From Apus apus (Eukaryota > Chordata > Aves > Apodiformes > Apodidae): 64,000 nt of DNA. The notes beneath the pieces are model-generated. The model was not told where the DNA came from. It worked only from the letters and a program-made list of their open reading frames with translations, and made no database searches. Positions 35,601 through 45,003 of this stretch are shown one piece after another. The stretch covers positions 131,226,568 to 131,290,567 of the forward strand of contig NC_067283.1 of the NCBI RefSeq assembly GCF_020740795.1. The letters are read 5' to 3'. The translations under genes were made by a program, and so were the position numbers. How positions within the stretch are numbered: the stretch's first letter is position 1; every line of letters begins with the position of its first letter.

Positions 35601-38600
35601 AGAAGTTCAGAGCTCTTCAGGTAAGCAAATAAGGAATGGGCATATTTAGTACTTCATAGTTAACTATTTTTAATAATGATTTGAAATTACTAGCCTTGGA
35701 CTTCTGTTAATTATTTCATAATATCATCCAAGCAACCAACAAAATTTTCAGAGAGGCAATGAGAAATCAACTTCCATTTACAAGCAGCACAGTCTAGCCG
35801 ATGTGGTGGTGTCGATCATAGGCTGGACTTGATGATCTTAAAGGTCTTTTCCAGCCTTGGAGATTCTGTGAACAGAGTGGTACCAGCTGGAGGGGTGACA
35901 AGGGAAATCATGGGCTGCTATCAAAGTTCAAAGCCCAAGTATTAAATTCAAGCCTTAAGAAAGCACTTCTCAATACATCCTTCTGTTTTAAAGTGAATGC
36001 CATGAGCCAGAGGGATATAATAAATACTGTCAGCCCTTCAGATCCAAAAATCATCACAAACCTTTGAAGCAGCACTTGCATTCAGTGCTCTCTCTGCTAC
36101 TTGGCCTGCAAACAACCCAGACCCACACTTGAAGGAAGGTGGACACCTTGAGGGTCTCAGAATCACATCCAACACACTTTAGTTATTTCTTATATGCAGC
36201 AATGCAGTTCTGAAGTAACAGTACAAACTGATGCTCCATTACTTGAGCAAGTGAACTTCACACCTTCAGCTTTGATATCCTGGTTGCAGAAATGAACGTC
36301 CTCAAGAAATGTCAGGTAACTTAAGAGTGTTCTGATTTTTTCTGCTTGTAAGGAATACCAGTAGCATCCAGTTGAAAATTAAGAATAACAATATTTTGCC
36401 ATACTCTGATACCCTGTTTTCAGTACAAGACTGCCACATGCAAGAGAGGAGACATTACAAGATATTAACAAAAACACACAGGACAAAACTCCAAGCCCCA
36501 CACACTTTGGCAAGTGGAAACAATCTCCACCAAATCACTGCAGAAATAAGGTTTGAGATTTGAATGGTGGGAACAAGAATGTGTCTTAGATGTAAGTGGT
36601 AAAGCAAAGGCTGCTGCAAGGGGGTTTTGGCCACAGCAGGCTGCTTCACTGCTCCTGCAGCAAGCAGCTGACACACTTTCCAGCCCAGAGAATAGGCAGC
36701 CATAAAACAAAAGGCATGTCCAGCAGACCGAATACCAAACTCTGTCAAGACACCCCTACAGATCAACCCCAGAGTTGAGGCTGCTTTTCTGAAAAGAAAC
36801 AGCCATGTTACAGAACTTCTTTGGTTTGTCCTCCCCATTTAAATTGCAACCAACTCAAATCAGCTGGGTGCAGGGCAGTTGTACTAAGGAAAGGCAAACA
36901 GTATCTTGAAAGGTACCAGGAATTAAAAGATTACCTTCTTCCCCACCTTCCCAACTCTTTCAGCTTTCCATGATCCTGGGATACTTTGAAAATTGGCAAA
37001 TACACCCATCTAGACATTCAGAATATTCTACACCCTACTTGTAAGTGACAGCTCTTTGGATTTTCCAGGTTGGTTACATGAGGTGTGTGAGCACCCAGAG
37101 ACACTGTCAGACACCTTTCCAGCCTCATACTGGAGCTACTCAGCTTCCAGGTAAGCAGCCTCTCCATTCCCGTCCTGCTGGCTCAGCAAATTTCAGACAG
37201 CAAGCGACTAATGGCTGCTTTTCACAGTGGTGCTGCAGCAAATAACATTTACTGTGGAGCAGAAAGCCAGAGGTATCTTGGCACTGAAACCTTCACGCTT
37301 AAAAAGAGCATTAGGAAGAGCTTCAAAAAACTAACCAGCAAAAGCCACCAAAATTAAGTTTAAAGAAAAGTATTGGGATGAGGAAGAAGGAGTGTGTGAA
37401 AAGGAAAATTAAGTTATTGTCTCAGAGGTCATTGCTTAGTATCCCTGAACAAAGACTGGCAGCTTTCAAAGCACGGTAACATATGCACTTCGGTATTACT
37501 TTTTTTTTTTTTTTTGGGGGGGGGGGGTGGTTTTTGGTTGGTTGGGTTTTTTTTGACAGCTTGAATTTCAGGCTACCTATAACATCTAAAACCAGTTCAT
37601 AAAAGCCCATCATGCTGAATGTGCCTTGATGATAGGCAAGTTTCACATATACATCAGAGGTTTCATGACACATGTAATGAGACACTGAATTTCCTGCTGC
37701 TGACATATGAACCTACAACTCCATTACCAGTTTTTCTTTTTAAAAAATAATAAAATCCAACAGTAATTAGTTCAGCAAGATCAGCAGAGTGCCCCATCAT
37801 GCAATCCATCTGACTCTAACGTACGATTCCCTCCTTATCCTCATAGGGCAGAGATACAGTGGAAGATACCACATATTCAACCTTAGAAACCCTTTGTGGT
37901 GCTTGTGCACTTTCCTCCCTTAGTATTCAAAGGGCAGAAACCACAGGGAACCACTTGCAGTTTATCTGGGTCAAACAGAAATGAGCTTGTTTGGGGATTT
38001 GTTTTGTTTAATTTAAGGAAAAAAAGAATTCTTTATCCTGACCTGGGAGGCAGTGGGTAAGGGAAAAAGAGTTATTTATGTCAGAGACAGGTAGTTAAGA
38101 ACTGAGAAAGCCTGGAAAAAAAAAAAAACACAACACCATCACAAAACAAACCAAAAAAAGGGGGGGGGGAATCAACCAACCAACAAAAAAAAAGGAAAAA
38201 AACACTGAAGAGCCACTCTGCTAAAGGGAGCAGAGATTATGGTCTCACCCTTTGCCTATGAGGCAAGTTCCTTAAACACTCTGCCCTGTGTCCACAACAA
38301 AAAAGATTTTTCTTGCTTGCTTCCATTGTTAGGAACAAACACTGAACCTTTACCAAGATTTGACCAGCCACCAGCTTACACTGAAAAGGGTCAACCGGGT
38401 CTCAGCTGCTGCCCAACAGGAGCAGAGAAGGCTACTTTCAAACCATGGCCTCTCTAATTTAAAGCTTGGGATGACATATTGGGCACAGTAGGTAATTATA
38501 AGGATAAATCTACTAATGTACGTTCAGGTGGTAGTTTGGAGGTCAAAGGGCTTCTTCCTTCTTCCTCTGCAGCTCCACATGAGTCAGGTGATGTAAGCAC

Positions 38601-40751
38601 GGAAGCTCTGCAAAAAGGGGTGTGGAAGCAAACCCCATCTCCCCATGAGAATGCTTCTTTCCCTACATTTGTACTAGGGAGAGAAAGAAAGGCTGTCTGC
38701 TAGCTAAAAAGGCAATGTAGCTTCCATAGATCCTTTCACTAGGGATAAACTGACAAAAGCAAGGAAACAACAGTTAGCCAATCTATGTCACAGCTCTGCA
38801 AAATTTTGTTCTGTAGATACCTTTTTTTAGGTTTTGTAAAGCAATTCTGAAGTGCTACCTAGTATGCTTGCCTGTAGACTGATCAAACGAGACTCTCAGG
38901 TTGTAAAGAGATGTTTGGCATTTAAGACAACTCTATGGCTCCTCCCCACTTTTGGGAACAAGCCACTTAGCTCCAGCGCCACACCCCACCGCCGGTGCCA
39001 AACCGGTTAGCAAGAGTTACAGGCAGGGACTGAAGGCACAGCAGGACACAGCTACCAACTGAATATGAGCACTTGGGGTCCATCTTGTTTCCAGGTCATT
39101 AATTTCACCCTGGGTTCAAATAAGAGTCACTGATCCAATGCATTTTCATTTCTTTTAAAATTTCTAAAAAAGACCTTCTTCAAAATACATTTAAATGTAG
39201 GCAAGAGTAAGGACTACTAACAATAAAAACAAACACCAGAATTTAAGGATTTTTAAGGAATTTCTGGATCTTTTTAAACTACAAAACTTAAAGGACAATG
39301 CCAATCCTTCACAATTTCACTAAAAACAAACAAACAAACAAACAAAACAACCCTCTGCTATTTTTCAGGTTGATGTTGGTTTGTGCAATTCAAACAAAAG
39401 TGAGCAGTCAACACCAGCTACAGCACTACCTGCAACACCTCATGGCAAACAGGACTAGCCTTCCATGTATTATGTATTCGTTACAGAGAGATGCTCACTC
39501 AGAGCATTCTAGTTGCATAGATATCTAGTAGAATTTAGAATTACATAATAACACTTAAGAAAGGGCCAAGACACTGGAGCCAGTGAGATCAGGACTGTAA
39601 TCTTACATTGTAAAGGCTACTGCTAGCAAAGCTACACTAATCTTGTTTAGTCTTGATTCCTTCAGCTTTCTCCCCCCTCACTTTCTGCTCTAACACGTTC
39701 AACTGGAAAAAAATATTTTAATATACTTTGTAAACTCCCCGATTCATATTTTCTAAATAACATTTTTCACCTGCTTACTATGTATTTTGTATTGATCGAG
39801 AAGATGATTTCCCAAGTCAGTTAAAGAAAGTTAATACTGCGTCTTTAAGCCACGACTCTAGATTTATAGCCACAGTATCTGATTTGCTTTAAAAACAAAG
39901 CCAAAACCAGCAATGGCCTTGAAATGTGTCTGCAAGGACATCCTAGTGGTTTTGCACTTCAGCTACGACACGGCACAGATCCCCATGCTCACTTAGGTTT
40001 GGCTGCCAGAAGAGGAGCCCATCAGCCGGCACCTCCTGGGCACGGCGCTGCGACCGTCACCGGAGATGAAACAAGGGATCTGCGTACCTGACTTCGCCTC
40101 TGCGCTGCACTCAACCTTCCACCTCACGGTACCGACTTTTCGGTTGTTCACAGCGAAGAATCTTTTACTTAAACCTGCTCTTCCATTAATGGGGGAACCG
40201 AAGTCCAACAATTACCTTGCAAGCTTCGACATGCGAACCACTTATAATAAGCAGACCGGTTCAGACTTGTTCTGCCACCGCAAACAATTATTTTATTTTT
40301 TTCCCCTCCTGAAGAGCTCGGGCTGGAGCGCGGAGCACGGCCTACCCGGCCCCGAGCGGCGTTACCTGTTGTTCCCCGGCGCCGGGGCAAGGCGAGGGGT
40401 TCCCCCCGCCGGCAGCTCCCGGCCCGGCCCGGCCCCACCGCGACCCGCAGCCCCTCCGGCCCCGCCGCCGCGGGGTAACCTGGCCTTTGACAGCGGTGGC
40501 GGGAGCCTCCGCACCGCACGGCTCGGCCCCCCAGAGCCCCAGGGAGCGCGCCGAGCCCCTCAGCCGGCCGGCGGCCGCCCCCCCCGCCCGGCACAGCTCC
40601 GGGGCGCCGGGCAAGCGGGGCGGGCTGCGGCAGCGGCAGCCTTACCTCGGCTGCTGCTGTCTGGCGGATAGGGCGGCGCGGTCGGGGTGACATTGCCGGA
40701 GCCGGGCGCGGAGAGCAGGGGGGAGCGCTCGTCTACCCCCTCGGCGGCCAT
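17548..40751 (-). CDS. PIP4P2: PIP4P2 (TMEM55A), type II PtdIns(4,5)P2 4-phosphatase; complete gene span
   Basis: Seven coding exons total 774 nt and encode 257 residues plus stop, the same length as the human protein as I remember it. Every junction is GT-AG and keeps frame. The family is reported to hydrolyse the 4-phosphate of PtdIns(4,5)P2 on late endosomes and lysosomes. Visible parts: an N-terminal [13 protein letters not shown] segment with an acidic dileucine-type signal (ERSPLL, 8-13); a proline-rich PPPY at 39-42; CxxC pairs at 58/61, 78/81, 154/157 and 174/177; CxCxC at 99-103; the CX5R region at 107-113, here CKDTSRK; and two membrane segments at about 192-212 and 227-247. The C-terminus is SYPEHSFA. 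The oddity is Lys at 113 where the motif expects Arg. The start is chosen because [11 protein letters not shown] is the family N-terminus; the upstream frame is open only because it is GC-rich. Individual exons are listed separately. Confidence 0.97.
17838..18035 (-). mobile_element. Old CR1 LINE fragment in PIP4P2 intron 6
   Basis: The order of blocks matches a CR1 3' UTR read backwards: a 'tagaat..gtttgagttggaagggacc' equivalent, 'caggttgctcag', then a 'gaatatctccaaggatggagactcc' equivalent. It is diverged, so the copy is old and its edges are approximate. It is in sense with PIP4P2 and ends about 145 bases upstream of the exon 7 acceptor. Confidence 0.65.
18053..18106. repeat. A/C-only tract
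   Basis: About 54 bases of A and C with five CAAA steps, directly next to the old CR1 fragment. Confidence 0.85.
18856..18946 (-). CDS. PIP4P2: PIP4P2 coding exon 6
   Basis: It encodes the last base of codon 180 through T210: [20 protein letters not shown] then [10 protein letters not shown]. The acceptor is TTTTCTAACAG and the donor ACT/GTGAGT. A basic PRRRCC stretch precedes the first predicted membrane segment. Confidence 0.97.
22591..22615 (+). other. G-quadruplex-type motif
   Basis: Five runs of at least three G are separated by one or two bases (G6 C G5 A G3 A G3 CA G3) on the plus strand, which is the template strand of PIP4P2. This fits the G3+N1-7 quadruplex rule. Purine-rich sequence continues to about 22,640. 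Confidence 0.7.
23728..23788. repeat. T/G-rich degenerate tract
   Basis: A T/G-rich stretch with a short TTA repeat. It is the reverse-strand form of the A/C tracts seen elsewhere in the window. Confidence 0.75.
24511..25548 (-). mobile_element. CR1 LINE, 5'-truncated, about 1 kb, in PIP4P2 intron 5
   Basis: On the minus strand it starts inside the ORF2 reverse-transcriptase region, at the equivalent of [14 protein letters not shown], and runs to the CR1 3' end with GATTCTGTGATTCTGTGAAT. Recognisable ORF2 pieces include [20 protein letters not shown] and [20 protein letters not shown]. The ORF2 frame is broken, for example by a stop after the LLERV equivalent near 25,040. It is in sense with PIP4P2, and its 5' edge is about 200 bases from the exon 5 donor. 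It holds two diverged versions of one 75-base block, at 24,746-24,820 and 24,835-24,912. It resembles the copy at 44.2 kb closely in the last 300 bases. Confidence 0.93.
25748..25800 (-). CDS. PIP4P2: PIP4P2 coding exon 5
   Basis: A 53-nt exon encoding [17 protein letters not shown] (163-179) and two bases of codon 180. The acceptor is TTTTACAG and the donor AT/GTAAGTT. It carries the CPHC knuckle at 174-177, matching the human sequence as remembered. Confidence 0.96.
25801..31205 (-). other. PIP4P2: PIP4P2 intron 4
   Basis: A 5.4-kb AT-rich intron with no recognisable mobile element apart from the A/C-rich stretch at 30,217-30,271 and an A-run near 29,849. Short open frames have no recognisable match. 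Confidence 0.8.
30217..30271. repeat. A/C-only tract
   Basis: About 55 bases containing only A and C on the plus strand, with CAAA and CCAA steps, in PIP4P2 intron 4. Confidence 0.85.
31206..31329 (-). CDS. PIP4P2: PIP4P2 coding exon 4
   Basis: It encodes the end of codon 121 (Cys) then [20 protein letters not shown] and on through [11 protein letters not shown] to residue 162. The acceptor is TTAACACAG and the donor CTT/GTAAGT. It carries the CGHC knuckle at 154-157. Thr126 replaces Asn of the human RRIINLGP as I remember it. Confidence 0.97.
31330..33132 (-). other. PIP4P2: PIP4P2 intron 3
   Basis: A 1.8-kb AT-rich intron with a purine-rich and C-rich simple stretch near 32,346-32,383. 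Nothing else is recognised. Confidence 0.8.
33133..33239 (-). CDS. PIP4P2: PIP4P2 coding exon 3, CX5R region
   Basis: It encodes residues 86-120 and two bases of codon 121: [20 protein letters not shown] then [15 protein letters not shown]. The acceptor is TTGTTTAG and the donor AACTG/GTAAGA. It holds the proposed catalytic Cys107. The codon for residue 113 is AAA (Lys), where the human and paralogue motifs have Arg by my recollection. Confidence 0.97.
33240..34606 (-). other. PIP4P2: PIP4P2 intron 2
   Basis: A 1.4-kb intron. No repeat family or gene is recognised. Confidence 0.8.
34607..34755 (-). CDS. PIP4P2: PIP4P2 coding exon 2
   Basis: It encodes residues 36-85: [20 protein letters not shown] then [20 protein letters not shown] and [10 protein letters not shown]. 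The acceptor is CTCTTGCAG and the donor ACG/GTAAAA. It holds the PPPY motif and the first two CxxC pairs. It is almost identical to the human exon as I remember it. Confidence 0.97.
35803..35871 (+). mobile_element. CR1 LINE, 3' tail only
   Basis: About 70 bases of CR1 3' UTR in plus orientation, with the 'ggactTgatgatcttaaaggtcttttcca' block and a single GATTCTGTG tail unit. It is antisense to PIP4P2 within intron 1. Confidence 0.8.
37500..37555. repeat. T16-G12 homopolymer junction and T/G-only tract
   Basis: Sixteen T are followed directly by twelve G, then a T/G-only stretch to 37,555. It is the most extreme low-complexity site in the window. Confidence 0.9.
38116..38206. repeat. A/C-rich tract with a G run
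   Basis: A/C-rich sequence flanks a run of ten G at 38,160-38,169. It lies in PIP4P2 intron 1. Confidence 0.8.
39322..39353. repeat. CAAA microsatellite
   Basis: Five CAAA units in a row followed by ACAACCC. Confidence 0.85.
40646..40751 (-). CDS. PIP4P2: PIP4P2 coding exon 1
   Basis: It encodes [20 protein letters not shown] then [15 protein letters not shown] and one base of codon 36. The donor is CGAG/GTAAGG. It differs from the human N-terminus at only a few sites (human [20 protein letters not shown]). The ERSPLL segment is a likely endolysosomal sorting signal. Confidence 0.97.
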
Positions 40752-40997
40752 GGCTGCGGCGCGAAGGGCCCTTCCCGCTGCCGGGCGCTCCGCTTGGAGG
40801 GCGGGGAGGCGGCCGGGCCGGCAGCGCCGGGGCGGGGGAAGGAGCGCAGAGGAAGGGGCTGGGAATGAACGGGACGGAGGGGAGGAGGAACAGCGGGACG
40901 GGAGCTGCGCTAACCGGGCCCGCCTCCCCCTGCCCCAGTCACGGCTAATGAGCGGGGCGGGGAGGGCCGGGCTTCCTCCGGTGGAGCAGGCGCGGGC

Positions 40998-41062
40998 GTA
41001 GTGCTGCTGGTTGGTAGTGCTGCTGGTTGGTAGTGCTGCTGGTAGTGCTGCTCCTGCTGCTG
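40998..41062. repeat. 16-bp tandem repeat followed by CTG units
   Basis: The unit GTAGTGCTGCTGGTTG occurs twice exactly at 40,998-41,013 and 41,014-41,029, then as a 12-base partial copy, then degrades into CTG repeats. It lies about 250-310 bases upstream of the PIP4P2 start codon. Confidence 0.92.
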
Positions 41063-41069
41063 CTGCGGT

Positions 41070-41093
41070 GGGCCGGGCCGGGCCGGGCCGGGG
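41070..41093. repeat. (GGGCC)4 repeat
   Basis: Four perfect GGGCC units are followed by GGGG, next to the 16-bp tandem repeat in the PIP4P2 CpG island. The G runs could form a quadruplex on the plus strand. Confidence 0.9.
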
Positions 41094-41339
41094 AGGCTCC
41101 CTGCCGCCTGCCCGCAGCCGCAGCGCCGCCGGAGGAGGGTCCGGGGCGGGGAGGCGCGGCCCGGCCCGGCCCTGGATGCCCCGGGGAGCCGTGCGGGCTC
41201 CTGTGCCGCCGCCGTGCCCCGCAGAGCCCCGAGGGGGGAGCACCCTCAGCCCAGCACGGAGCGGTAAATCGAGGGCGGGCTCGGCAGGAAGGTGGATGGA
41301 TGGGGGGAGAAACCTAACAACCTTCGTTTTTCAATAAAT

Positions 41340-44185
41340 GTTTCAAAAAAAATAGTGGCTTTGTTTAGTTGGGTATTGTTGTTTAGGGTTTTTTGTGGTT
41401 TTGCTGTTGTTGGTGGTTTTTTGTTGTTGTTTTTCTCTGAAACGCTGTGGTTATAAATACCAATACCAGGGAAGTGCTATAGTTGATTTAGCTGCCACCA
41501 GTCGCCTTTTCTAGGGATGTGAGGATGCATCCCGGCAGTGAGGGACTCGGCTGAGGCTGGGCCCACTGAGGTGTGAGACAGTGGTCACCCTGAAAGCCAC
41601 TCTGAACAGGAGGCAGATCTACACATTATCAAATCTGCTGCTCAATGAGAAGACTCTCCCCTAGTGTCACTGAGCTCTCTGAGGATATACAGACTTAATT
41701 TCCTTCTGCTAGACAGTCCACTTGGGCACCATCTGGAAGTCTCCAGCAAAGAGGGAAAATAGCCTTCCCTGGTGAGTTGTTCAGCTTACATTGAGATAAG
41801 ACAGATGTTTGTCCCGTGTGCCATGTCCATCTGTTGTTAGAGATTGCCAGGCTGCAGTAATGTCAGGTGATAAGTAGGTACTTGGTACACAGGAAGACTT
41901 CAGTCCTGACTGCCAAGTGCCACCTGGCATCCCCCTGCTGTGGGTACCCAGACCCACGTGGAAGGTGTGCGGGTGTCTTTGGAAGAAATGGGCAATGAAT
42001 TGTAATTGGAAAAACTGATCAGATTAGATTGTGGTCTGAGAGTTCACCAGCTAGTCGTCTTCCTTCTTTAAAAATACTTTCCAAAAGGTGAAATATTACT
42101 TGCATCGTATTGAAAATTTTCTGTGGGAACTGTTTTTCACCACAAAATTTTGAATCTTGGAAATCAAACCATTCTACAAAAACAGACTGATGTACTTGAG
42201 AGCCTGTGAGAAAAAATTAAAATGTTCAATTGAATGGAGGCTGAGTTATTTCTGTAATATTTAAATTATTTGATTTTATTTTAATAACTGTAAGATGGAA
42301 TTAGTAAAATATGGTAATATTGTGATGGCAAAACACAGGGTTGTCATAGATTATTTAATGTTTAAGGAAAAAAAGTTTTTATTTTGAGGCAATTTTTGAA
42401 ATAACTGTTCATTTTTTCTCATTTGGGGCAAAATTGCATTTTTGAACATGGTTCTTTCCTGAAGAAACAAATTCCGAATTTGAGCGAGCTCTGATGTTAC
42501 CATGCAAGGGATAATGTGCTACAAGGCAGCTGGTTGTGGTATCCTGGCTGTCTGCATGATGCAAGAAATGCAGTCGTGCCATATCAAACTGCTCTCTCCT
42601 TGGAAAATGTGTTTGGAAGATGGGTTTTTTTGAATAAATTAGATTGAGCTTTCAGTTTCCAGTTAACTTAAAAGGAATTAGCTCAAGATCATTTAGAGCT
42701 TTTTTTCATGAGGATTTTTAAGGGCTTTTTTGTGCCCCCAAACCCCTCATCTTGCTGAGGTACTGTGAGGCTGACACTGGCAGCTCAAAAGATCCTTGAT
42801 ATTACTAGTCAGGGGACACCTTCAGCACATCTTCAGTCCAACATTTTGCTATCACATGCCCCATTTTCATCAAGTGCAGAGCCATAGGTTTTCTTTTGGA
42901 GTCCTAATGCAGGAACTGGCATTTGAAACCAGTTTTCTTTATCATTTTTCTTGTCTGGGGAAAGAAAAAATCTTGTATCTTGTTAAAGCTGCCAACTAGG
43001 CAGCACTGAGTTTCACCAGTGCCTAGACCATCCTGCTGCAATTACAGCAAATTGTCTGTGTGGGACCTTCTTCTCCAATGGACTGCTGTTCTGTGCCTCA
43101 GAAGCAGACTGAAAACCTTATCATTGCTCCCAGGGGCCTGCAAGGAAGGCTATGTCAAAACTCAGCCTGACAGCTCAAGCCTGCACATACAGCTGAGAAT
43201 TATTATTATTAAGTATCCCAGCATGCTGACTTGTTCTTGGAAGTAGGATTGTCATCTAAATAGGTGTGCATTCAGGATTAAAAATAAAATGCATTCCTGC
43301 AGCCCCTATGACTTTTCAGAGTCCTTTAAACCCTATAGTCACCTGAGCTGCTAAACAGTCTAAATAGCAGAAAATAGGTGACAGTTAAGTCATCTGCCTC
43401 TGTTTTTTGGTATTTTGAGTCCATGTGTTTAAGGCAGCCAAAGTTCTACAAGACTTCCCAATACAAACATTGCAGCTTAACGTGTACCTGTTAGCATTAC
43501 CCAACTAGTAACAACAGAGGTATCAAAAGGTGTGCTGGACAACAAGGCTATGCACTCAGTTGGTAACAAACCTCCTTTGGATGTTACTCAGGCTGTACAG
43601 AGAAGAATATAAACATCAGATAGTGCCAGGTTGAAGAAAACTTAGTGGCAGTGAGACCTTGCCACTTTCTTCCTGGTCTTCCTCTGGACACCAATGCCCT
43701 ATGATATCCACTGCTGTGTGGTTTTCCTTCTATGAAAACCCTGCTTTGTCCAATTGTAGGATACTCTGCCCTGAGCAGCCCTGCTTGTGACTGAACTACC
43801 CACAGGATACGTCACTACTTAAATTCAGTGCCACAGCACAAGCCACCGTGCAAAAGACATCACCATGTTTTTCTACACTTGGCTTCGTTGCCCCTTTGAC
43901 CAGCAAGTTCCAGCACACCCTGCATATGCCTTACTGAGGTACTGTTTATGCTGCCAAGGCACCTCAGGGGGTCCTAGCAGTAAAGGCTGAATGATAAAGT
44001 CTGGTGATCCAACCACTTGCCTCCATGGAAAATGTCTTTAGTAAGAGCAGGTAAACTGAAAACATACTGCTAGAGAGGTCTGAAAATGGCACAGACAAAT
44101 GAACCAACTATATCCCTGAGAACAACCTTACAGAAGGTTTCTCAAGGTGTCTTCATCTGTGTCACAGTATTGAATCACACTTATA
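41340..44185. other. Intergenic, no gene seen
   Basis: DNA upstream of PIP4P2. It starts with a T/G-rich stretch at 41,357-41,435. Nothing else is recognised; short frames match no known protein. Confidence 0.55.
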
Positions 44186-45003
44186 ACAGCCTGGAGAGCT
44201 GGGTGCAGAGAAACCTAATGAAGTTCAACAAGGGCAAGTGTAGAGTACTCCATCTGGGGAAGAACAACCCCATGTACCAGTGCAAGTTAAGGCGTGACAT
44301 GCTGGAGAGCAGCTCTGAGGAAACAGACCTGGGAGTCATGATGGACAACAGGGTGACCATGAGCCAACAATGTGCCCTCGCAGCCAAGAGGGCCAATGGC
44401 ATCTTGGGGTGCATTAAGAAGAGTGTGGCCAGCCGGTTGAGGGAGGTTGCCCTCCTCTTCTACTCTGCCCTAGTGAGGCCTCATCTGGAGTACTGTGTGC
44501 AGTTCTGGGCTCCCCAGTTCAAGAAGGACAAGAAACTCCTGGAGAGCATCCAACAAAGGGCCACTAAGATGATTAAAAGAATGGAGCATCTACCATATAA
44601 GGAAAGGTTGTGAGAGCTGGGTCTGTTTAGCTTAGAGAAAAGGAGGCTGAGGGGGGATCTCATTAATGCTAATAAATATCTAAAGGCGGGTGTCGGGAGG
44701 ATGGGACCAGACTCTTTGCAGTGGTGTCCAGTGATAGAACAAGGGACAGTGGTCACAAACTGGTACACAGGAGGTTTAACCTAAACATAAGAAAATACTT
44801 CTTTACTCTAAAGGTAACAGAGCACTGGAACAGGCTGCCCAGAGAGGTTGTGGAGTCTCCTTCACTGGAGACATTCAAAACCCGCCTGAACACGTTCCTG
44901 CGTGATGTACTCTAGGTGACGCTGCTCTGGCAGTGGGGTTGGACTAGATGATCTCCAGAGATGCCTTCCAACCCCTCTGATCCTGTGATTCTGTGATTCT
45001 ATG
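44186..45003 (+). mobile_element. CR1 LINE, 5'-truncated, about 820 bp
   Basis: In plus orientation it encodes the C-terminal part of CR1 ORF2, with [20 protein letters not shown] and [20 protein letters not shown] visible. The reading is interrupted by a TGA at about 44,610 and by a frameshift before 44,721, after which [20 protein letters not shown] resumes. The 3' end is GATTCTGTGATTCTATG. The host part of the first open frame (44,086-44,185) is chance extension. It closely resembles the copy at 24.5 kb, so it is fairly young. Confidence 0.93.

Larger units (their letters stand above)
34756..40645 (-). other. PIP4P2: PIP4P2 intron 1
   Basis: A 5.9-kb first intron. It contains an A/G-rich run near 34,846-34,880, a short CR1 3' end at 35,803-35,871, the T16G12 junction at 37,500-37,527, an A/C-rich tract at 38,116-38,206 and CAAA repeats at 39,322-39,353. 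The last 300 bases before exon 1 belong to the CpG island. Confidence 0.85.
40330..41330 (-). promoter_or_regulatory. PIP4P2: CpG island, PIP4P2 promoter
   Basis: About 1 kb of CpG-dense sequence spans the PIP4P2 start codon. GC boxes lie at about 40,829-40,838 and 40,952-40,961. No TATA box is seen close upstream of the ATG, so a dispersed CpG-island promoter is expected. Long frames on both strands are products of composition. Confidence 0.85.

Noticed and set aside
36455-36838. A 127-codon minus-strand frame in PIP4P2 intron 1
   Set aside because: No recognisable family, no flanking splice sites that fit, and an overlapping frame of equal quality in another register.
40560-41243. Open frame extending PIP4P2 exon 1 upstream by about 164 codons in frame
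   Set aside because: The known protein begins MAADGVDERSP in human and [11 protein letters not shown] here. The upstream part is Pro/Ala/Arg/Gly-rich, as any frame in CpG-island DNA would be, and has no family support.
44086-44613. A 175-codon plus-strand frame as a host gene
   Set aside because: From about 44,186 it is the C-terminal part of CR1 ORF2; the first 33 codons are chance sequence before the insertion.
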